Positions 6,832 to 10,506 of a stretch of DNA of 10,506 nt are shown one piece after another (positions within the stretch are counted from its first letter, which is position 1; each line of letters opens with the position of its first letter). The stretch is from Demequinaceae bacterium UBA4004. Lineage in GTDB: Bacteria; Actinomycetota; Actinomycetes; Actinomycetales; Demequinaceae. The notes beneath the pieces were generated by a model that was not told the DNA's origin, did not search any database, and saw only the letters and a program-made list of their open reading frames with translations. A program made the position numbers and the translations under genes. The DNA lies in assembly GCA_002384765.1 (NCBI GenBank), contig DGBM01000041.1, positions 1 through 10,506 of the forward strand, read 5' to 3'.

Positions 6832-8051
6832 GGTGTGGTCCTCTCGAGGATGTGCACATTGCATGCCGCCGACTCGCCTTCCAACCAACCGCCGCTGTTC
6901 TGGGCCAATGCCAGTCGCGGCTGGCGAACCTGCCGAGCCTCTGCCTCGCCTCTAAGCTGCCATACGAGCTCTGCCACCTGCGCAAGTCCTGTTGCTCCAA
7001 CGGCATGACCCCGCGACGTCAGTCCGCCACTGGGGTTGACCGGGATGGTGCCTTCGAGATTCGTCGCGCCACTTGCCAGGAACTCGCTGGCCCCCCCGGG
7101 CTCACAGAAGCCCAGGTGCTCGTAGTACAGGAGTTCCCCAGGTGCCATGGCATCGTGAACTTCGGCAACGTTGATCTCCTTCGGACCAACGCCCGCCTCC
7201 TCGTAGGCAGCTTGGGCACATATCGCGCCCAGAGTTGGCTCGCCAGCCGGGTCCGGCGTGAAGCCTGAGGCGCCTTGGGAAGCGCGGACTCGCACGGCCG
7301 GGCGGCCCGTATCCTGTATCGCCCCCTTGCGAGTCACCACGGCGGCTGCGGCCCCATCGCAAATGGAGCTGCACATCAGGAGTGTGAGAGGGTCAGCGAT
7401 AGGTCGCGACTGCCGGATCTCTTCCGCAGAGAAGCGCTTTCGGTGCTGCGCGAGGGGATTGAGTGCCCCGTTGTCATGGCTCTTGACGGACACGTTGACG
7501 AGGTCGTCATATGACAGAGCCCCTCGGTCCAAGAGCTTCCTCAGGCGCATCGCGTATACCGCCGTGAACTGGAGTCCCGCACCCCCGATAACATCGAGGT
7601 CGCCCGCAGACTCCAACGCGTTCAGGGTCCGGTCCCTGTCGCTGACGAACATCTTCTCGAAGCCCGTAACTAGCACGACGTCGGCTGCGCCAGCCTTGAT
7701 GGTCAGCACAGCCTGTCGCAAAGCGCTGGAAGCACTGGCGCAGGCATTCTCGACATTGACGATCGGTATCCTCTCTATGCCAATGTCTCGCAGCACGGAT
7801 TGTCCACGAATCTGCTCCTGCCCCTGCAACAGGCCACCCATCGCGTTCGACGAGTAAACCGCCTGCACGTCCTTGACACCGATGCCGGCATCTGCCAACG
7901 CACGGAGCGAAGCTACGCGCGCCAGATCCTTCAGCGACGAATTGGGGAATCGGCCAAACGGGTGGACCCCGACGCCCGCGATCTCGACGTCGTCGTTTAG
8001 GTTCCTTCCCGGTGTCATTAACGAGCCAGCGCGCGTGTCTAGGCCGGTCAC
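6822..8051 (-). CDS. SCP2-type thiolase-like acyl-CoA acyltransferase/aldolase
   Basis: A 409-residue thiolase-superfamily protein of the SCP2/thiolase-C-like branch, which makes or breaks C-C bonds next to acyl-CoA thioesters. Seen: VEIAGVGVHPFGRF near the N-terminus; NVENACASASSAL with the nucleophilic Cys at about 104; VKSHDNGALNPLAQ; PLTLLMCSSICDGAAAA; EVHDAM (His about 299); and NPSGGLTSRGHAVGATGLAQ (His about 349). Near the C-terminus LAQNSGG has Gln (about 384) where many SCP2-type thiolases have His (HN-x-GG). Paired with a DUF35 protein, so a two-protein complex is likely; thiolysis or retro-aldol cleavage are both possible. I chose the GTG at 8051 because GGAGGA (8055-8060) stands just ahead and its GTGA overlaps the stop of a small upstream ORF. 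An ATG at 8018 (398 residues) lacks a ribosome site but is possible. Confidence 0.9.
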   Translation of the reverse strand: MTGLDTRAGSLMTPGRNLNDDVEIAGVGVHPFGRFPNSSLKDLARVASLRALADAGIGVKDVQAVYSSNAMGGLLQGQEQIRGQSVLRDIGIERIPIVNVENACASASSALRQAVLTIKAGAADVVLVTGFEKMFVSDRDRTLNALESAGDLDVIGGAGLQFTAVYAMRLRKLLDRGALSYDDLVNVSVKSHDNGALNPLAQHRKRFSAEEIRQSRPIADPLTLLMCSSICDGAAAAVVTRKGAIQDTGRPAVRVRASQGASGFTPDPAGEPTLGAICAQAAYEEAGVGPKEINVAEVHDAMAPGELLYYEHLGFCEPGGASEFLASGATNLEGTIPVNPSGGLTSRGHAVGATGLAQVAELVWQLRGEAEARQVRQPRLALAQNSGGWLEGESAACNVHILERTTPWT

Positions 8052-8236
8052 ATCTCCTCCAAGAGAGTCCGCTCGCCGCCCCGTGCCCCGGGGCTTCCCT
8101 GGCGGAGGCCCACCGGTGCAGCACTTACCGACATAAGAACAGCCACACCCCTGCAAGCATTGATCTCGGCATCGGTTGCCGAGCCGGCCTCGCCGGTACG
8201 GCGGTGCGCGCTTCGTGACAGCTGCTGTGCTTTCAC
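8048..8236 (-). CDS. Hypothetical 62-residue ORF bridging ligase and thiolase
   Basis: A GTG-initiated 62-codon frame filling the space between the ligase and thiolase genes. Seen: its start overlaps the ligase stop as GTGA (8233-8236) with GTGGAGG about 10 nt upstream, and its stop overlaps the thiolase GTG as GTGA (8048-8051). The protein is polar, with no membrane segment, no signal peptide and no motif I recognise (MKAQQLSRSAHRRTGEAGS... ending ERTLLEEM). Two exact 4-nt overlaps plus a ribosome site are typical of real operon genes or of the shell of a degraded one. Codon third positions are less GC-rich than in the neighbours, which argues for caution. It may instead serve only as a translated coupling element. 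Confidence 0.4.
   Translation of the reverse strand: MKAQQLSRSAHRRTGEAGSATDAEINACRGVAVLMSVSAAPVGLRQGSPGARGGERTLLEEM
8055..8060 (-). promoter_or_regulatory. Ribosome binding site that fixes the thiolase start
   Basis: Reads GGAGGA on the minus strand, 3 nt ahead of the GTG at 8051. It is about 36 nt from the first in-frame ATG (8018), too far to serve it, which favours the GTG start. Confidence 0.55.
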
Positions 8237-9741
8237 TGGACCGCGACCTCCACCTGAGCGAGTAGCGCAGTCCTGTCGACTTTTCCATACGCTGTGCGAG
8301 GGATCTCATCCAGAAACAAGACTCTCTTAGGCGTCCGCAGACCAAGCCGTGGCTTCGCGTAGGCGATCAACTCTTCTTCCGTGGTCGGGGTACGCGGATC
8401 TACCTCGACCACCGCGGTGACCGCACTTCCCCAGCGCTCGTCTGGCACGCCGAGCACTACGACCTCCTTGACGGCCGCATTTTGGGCAAGAACGTCCTCG
8501 ACCTCTCTAGGCGCAATGTTGTACCCGCCGGAGTTGATGATGTCGTCCAGTCGGCCTTGCAGGTGAATGAAGCCGTGCTCATCCACTCGCGCCAGATCCT
8601 TTGTGCGGATCCAGCCATCTACGACAGCGGCTTCAGTTGCCTGAGGGTTCTGGTGATAGCCGGTCATCATGTGCCGCCCCCGTACGAACACTTCCCCGAT
8701 CACACCTGGCGCAACGACGCTGCCCCGTGCGTCACGCACCTCCAACTCGACCGAGCGCCATGGCCGACCAGCCGAGCCACGGGCCGATTCCAACAGGTGG
8801 TCATGCTTGTGGAGGCACGTGATGGTCATGGGTGCCTCGCTCTGGCCGTAAATCTGTACGAGCGTCGGCCCGAACCGATCTAGAGCTCGCTCCAACACTG
8901 ATCCCGAGATCGGTGAGGCACCGTAGATAACCGTGTCGTACCCCCACTCCCCGCCCTCGTGGTCGAGGAGCGGCGGCAGCATCGCCGGTACAATCTTGAG
9001 CGTATGAACGTTCTCGCGAGTCGAGACCTCCCAAACCTCCTCAGGGTCGAAGTGGCTGACGAGGTACACGCCTGCGCCGTTAAGAAGGTAAGGCAAGGTA
9101 AAATAGCCCGCCCCATGAGAGAGCGCTTGCGTTAGAACCACTTGTTCCCCCACATGCGGGGGGCCCAGTTCAAGCAACAGGTTGAAGGCGACCTCGCGAA
9201 TCGCCCGGTGGCTCAGGACAATCCCTTTGGGGCGGCCGGTCGTCCCTGAGGTGTAGGTGATCCAAGCCGGATCCTCCTCGTCAGAAGGACGCGATCGGGC
9301 GGTCGTACCCGCACACCGAGTTATCAGATCTTCGTACCAAGGACTCACGTCGTCACCGACGTCGAAGGCGATCGTCAGGAGACCAAACTCCTCCCGAAGC
9401 GCTGCAGCAACGCCCGCCTGATCAGCGGAGTGGAAGAGCACCTGCATGCCAGAGTCGAGCACCACAAAGCGGTGATCCTCCAAGTGAAGACGCGAGTTCA
9501 GGGCGACTCGCACCCGTCGCCCAAGAGCGATTGCCGTATCCGCCTCGAGGTACTCGGTTCGATTCTCGCTCAGGATGCCCACGGGGGCATCGTCCGCAAC
9601 TCCCATGGAATCCAGAGCGTTGGCCAAGGCTTCCCCCCTTGCCACCAGTGCACCAAGCGGCAAGCTTCTGCGAGCGTCCTCAACAGCAGTCGAGGTCGGG
9701 TGCTCATGCGCCGCCCTGCGAAGCAAGTAGGCCACGTCCAC
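8233..9741 (-). CDS. AMP-forming acyl-CoA synthetase (ANL superfamily ligase)
   Basis: A 502-residue cytosolic enzyme that activates a carboxylic acid with ATP to an acyl-AMP and then to the CoA thioester. Seen: P-loop A3 YTSGTTGRPKG (163-173); A5 YGQSE (298-302); A7 TKDLARVDEHGF with the ribose-binding Asp (about 382); hinge and A8 region GRLDDIINSGGYNIAPREVE (396-415); and A10 PRTAYGKVDR with the catalytic Lys (about 487). All core motifs are intact and length is normal. Acid specificity (fatty, aryl, terpenoid or branched) cannot be read from these motifs. I chose the GTG at 9741 because VDVAYLLRRAAHEHP matches the usual family N-terminus and AGGAAGG lies about 11 nt ahead. A GTG at 9789 and ATG at 9786 would lie at or next to the predicted transcription start. 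First gene of block 1; its stop overlaps the next ORF by 4 nt. Confidence 0.93.
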   Translation of the reverse strand: MDVAYLLRRAAHEHPTSTAVEDARRSLPLGALVARGEALANALDSMGVADDAPVGILSENRTEYLEADTAIALGRRVRVALNSRLHLEDHRFVVLDSGMQVLFHSADQAGVAAALREEFGLLTIAFDVGDDVSPWYEDLITRCAGTTARSRPSDEEDPAWITYTSGTTGRPKGIVLSHRAIREVAFNLLLELGPPHVGEQVVLTQALSHGAGYFTLPYLLNGAGVYLVSHFDPEEVWEVSTRENVHTLKIVPAMLPPLLDHEGGEWGYDTVIYGASPISGSVLERALDRFGPTLVQIYGQSEAPMTITCLHKHDHLLESARGSAGRPWRSVELEVRDARGSVVAPGVIGEVFVRGRHMMTGYHQNPQATEAAVVDGWIRTKDLARVDEHGFIHLQGRLDDIINSGGYNIAPREVEDVLAQNAAVKEVVVLGVPDERWGSAVTAVVEVDPRTPTTEEELIAYAKPRLGLRTPKRVLFLDEIPRTAYGKVDRTALLAQVEVAVQ

Positions 9742-9796
9742 CTGTGGTCCGCCCTTCCTGGTCTTGCGGCAGCACATAGCTGCCATCACTCAAACA

Positions 9797-9826
9797 ACGC
9801 TAGCACTGGTTCACAGTACGGTCCAA
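9797..9826 (-). promoter_or_regulatory. Predicted sigma70-type promoter of the ligase-thiolase operon
   Basis: On the minus strand TTGGAC (9821-9826) and TAGCGT (9797-9802) are separated by 18 bp. Transcription would begin near 9790, leaving a leader of about 50 nt before the GTG at 9741. This is a consensus match by eye only. Confidence 0.4.
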
Positions 9827-9829
9827 TAG

Positions 9830-9844
9830 TTTCACAATGTGGAA
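9830..9844. promoter_or_regulatory. Palindromic operator candidate upstream of the ligase promoter
   Basis: TTTCACAATGTGGAA (plus strand) is a 15-bp near-perfect inverted repeat (TTTCACA-A-TGTGGAA, one mismatched pair). It sits just upstream of the predicted -35 box. The half-site TTCACA recurs at 9810-9815, exactly 21 bp (two helical turns) from its copy at 9831-9836 and inside the -35/-10 spacer. The shape suits a dimeric regulator such as an IclR- or TetR-family protein, but no regulator gene is in the window, so the family is unknown. Confidence 0.45.
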
Positions 9845-10273
9845 CTACTGCTTGGAACGGTCGTAGATGTGATGCAGTCCGCGCCTTCGCCAGGCCTCAA
9901 GAGCGCTTTGGCGTGACCGCCATCAGCCTCGCTGCAAGTGCGTTCTGCGGGGCTGTCAGGCCACGCCGCTCCCGTTTGCGCCGATGGCGGCGTCGAGGTC
10001 TACCTTGGGCGTGGCTACTGACCAGCTTGACCGGAAGAGCCGCGTGCGATTCGGTCCCGGAAGGACGCCCTGCCAGCCAGCACGGTCCTCGGCGGGGTGT
10101 CGCGGGGCGAGGGCCTCGCGGTCCCAACAGCGTTCACGCGACCAGGACATGGACCCGACGTGTGGCCGCCCTTACGGACGCCGACTGCGGAACTCCCACG
10201 TGAGGGGACTGCTGCACGCATGGGTGACATCTGATCTGTGACGCTGTGGAGCGCTGCTGGAAGGATGTGCACG
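9845..10273. other. Gene-free stretch between the operon promoter and the IS3 remnant
   Basis: Open frames occur on both strands but they are Arg/Pro/Ser-rich, lack recognisable domains and have no good ribosome sites. The left end of the IS3 element should lie within the last 60 bp or so, but I could not identify its terminal inverted repeat. No tRNA or other RNA gene was seen. Confidence 0.4.
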
Positions 10274-10506
10274 GTGCCTAAGCCCTTCCCCAAGGCATTC
10301 CGCGACGACGTCGTGAACGTCGCTCGCAACCGCGAGCCCGGCCAGATGATCAAGCAGATCGCCGGCGACTTCGGCATCGCCGAGTCGTGACTGCGCAACT
10401 GGCTGCGTCAAGCTGATGTCGAGGACGGGCTCGAGCCCGGCCACCGCCGCGGACAACGCCGAGCTGCGTGAGGTCAAGAAAGCGGATCCGGCTGCTGGAG
10501 CAGGAG
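10274..10506 (+). pseudogene. IS3-family transposase orfA, degraded and cut by the window edge
   Basis: Seen: from the GTG at 10274 (GGAAGG about 9 nt upstream) the frame reads PKPFPKAFRDDVVNVARNRE, then KQIAGDFGIAES and a TGA stop at 10388-10390. It resumes in frame as LRNWLRQADVEDG. Coding then shifts frame near 10441 (TAADNAELREVKK) and again at about 10482 (RIRLLEQE). Known: this is the helix-turn-helix plus leucine-zipper layout of the IS3/IS911 orfA protein that pairs with the DDE-carrying orfB. The canonical family codon at the stop is Cys (TGC), so one substitution explains the nonsense codon. With three separate lesions it cannot make a full product. The rest of the element lies beyond the window. 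Confidence 0.85.

Noticed and set aside
8018..8345. Extended N-terminus of the thiolase from a start at 8345
   Set aside because: The added 98 residues overlap the ligase gene, are rich in Arg and Cys without thiolase similarity, and a ribosome site supports the GTG at 8051.
9430..10203. 257-codon plus-strand frame running out of the ligase into the upstream gap
   Set aside because: Its first half is antisense to the ligase and the second half is low-complexity Arg/Ser/Pro without motifs or a ribosome site.
10015..10477. Minus-strand frames of 127 and 101 codons across the right end
   Set aside because: They are antisense to the IS3 orfA remnant, whose plus-strand reading is clearly the meaningful one.

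Overview
This is a high-GC window from what is most likely an actinobacterium. The evidence is the GC-rich third codon positions, the GTG starts with GTGA/ATGA overlaps, an F420-type luciferase-like oxidoreductase and a thiolase/DUF35 pair. All identifications come from reading motifs by eye; no database search was possible. Every intact gene lies on the minus strand, so transcription runs from right to left.

Layout, right to left. The right edge (10274-10506, plus strand) holds the 5' part of an IS3-family orfA, broken by a nonsense codon and two frameshifts. Next comes a gap of about 530 bp (9742-10273) with a plausible promoter and a near-perfect palindromic operator. This gap feeds block 1: an acyl-CoA ligase (8233-9741), a possible 62-residue ORF joined by 4-nt overlaps on both sides (8048-8236), an SCP2-like thiolase (6822-8051) and a DUF35 zinc-ribbon/OB-fold partner (6424-6831). 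After a 414-bp gap comes block 2: the large and small subunits of a B12-dependent acyl-CoA mutase (4438-6009 and 4055-4438), a luciferase-like, probably F420-dependent oxidoreductase (3222-4058) and an MFS transporter (1920-3182). A 506-bp gap with no convincing gene precedes an NADPH:quinone-oxidoreductase-like medium-chain dehydrogenase (478-1413). The left edge (about 151-350, plus strand) carries a frameshifted C-terminal remnant that looks like an IS3-family orfB.

How the genes may work together (inference). The set reads as a catabolic island for an unidentified carboxylic acid. The MFS protein would move the acid or a product, the ligase would make the CoA thioester, and the mutase would rearrange the carbon skeleton. 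The thiolase/DUF35 pair would cleave or transfer the acyl chain, while the two oxidoreductases would handle redox steps. No acyl-CoA dehydrogenase, hydratase, mutase chaperone (MeaB-type) or regulator is visible, so the pathway is incomplete here. The mutase differs from methylmalonyl-CoA mutase at several active-site positions, so its substrate may be unusual. It is the most interesting item in the window. The IS3 debris at both edges suggests the cluster lies in a mobile or formerly mobile region.
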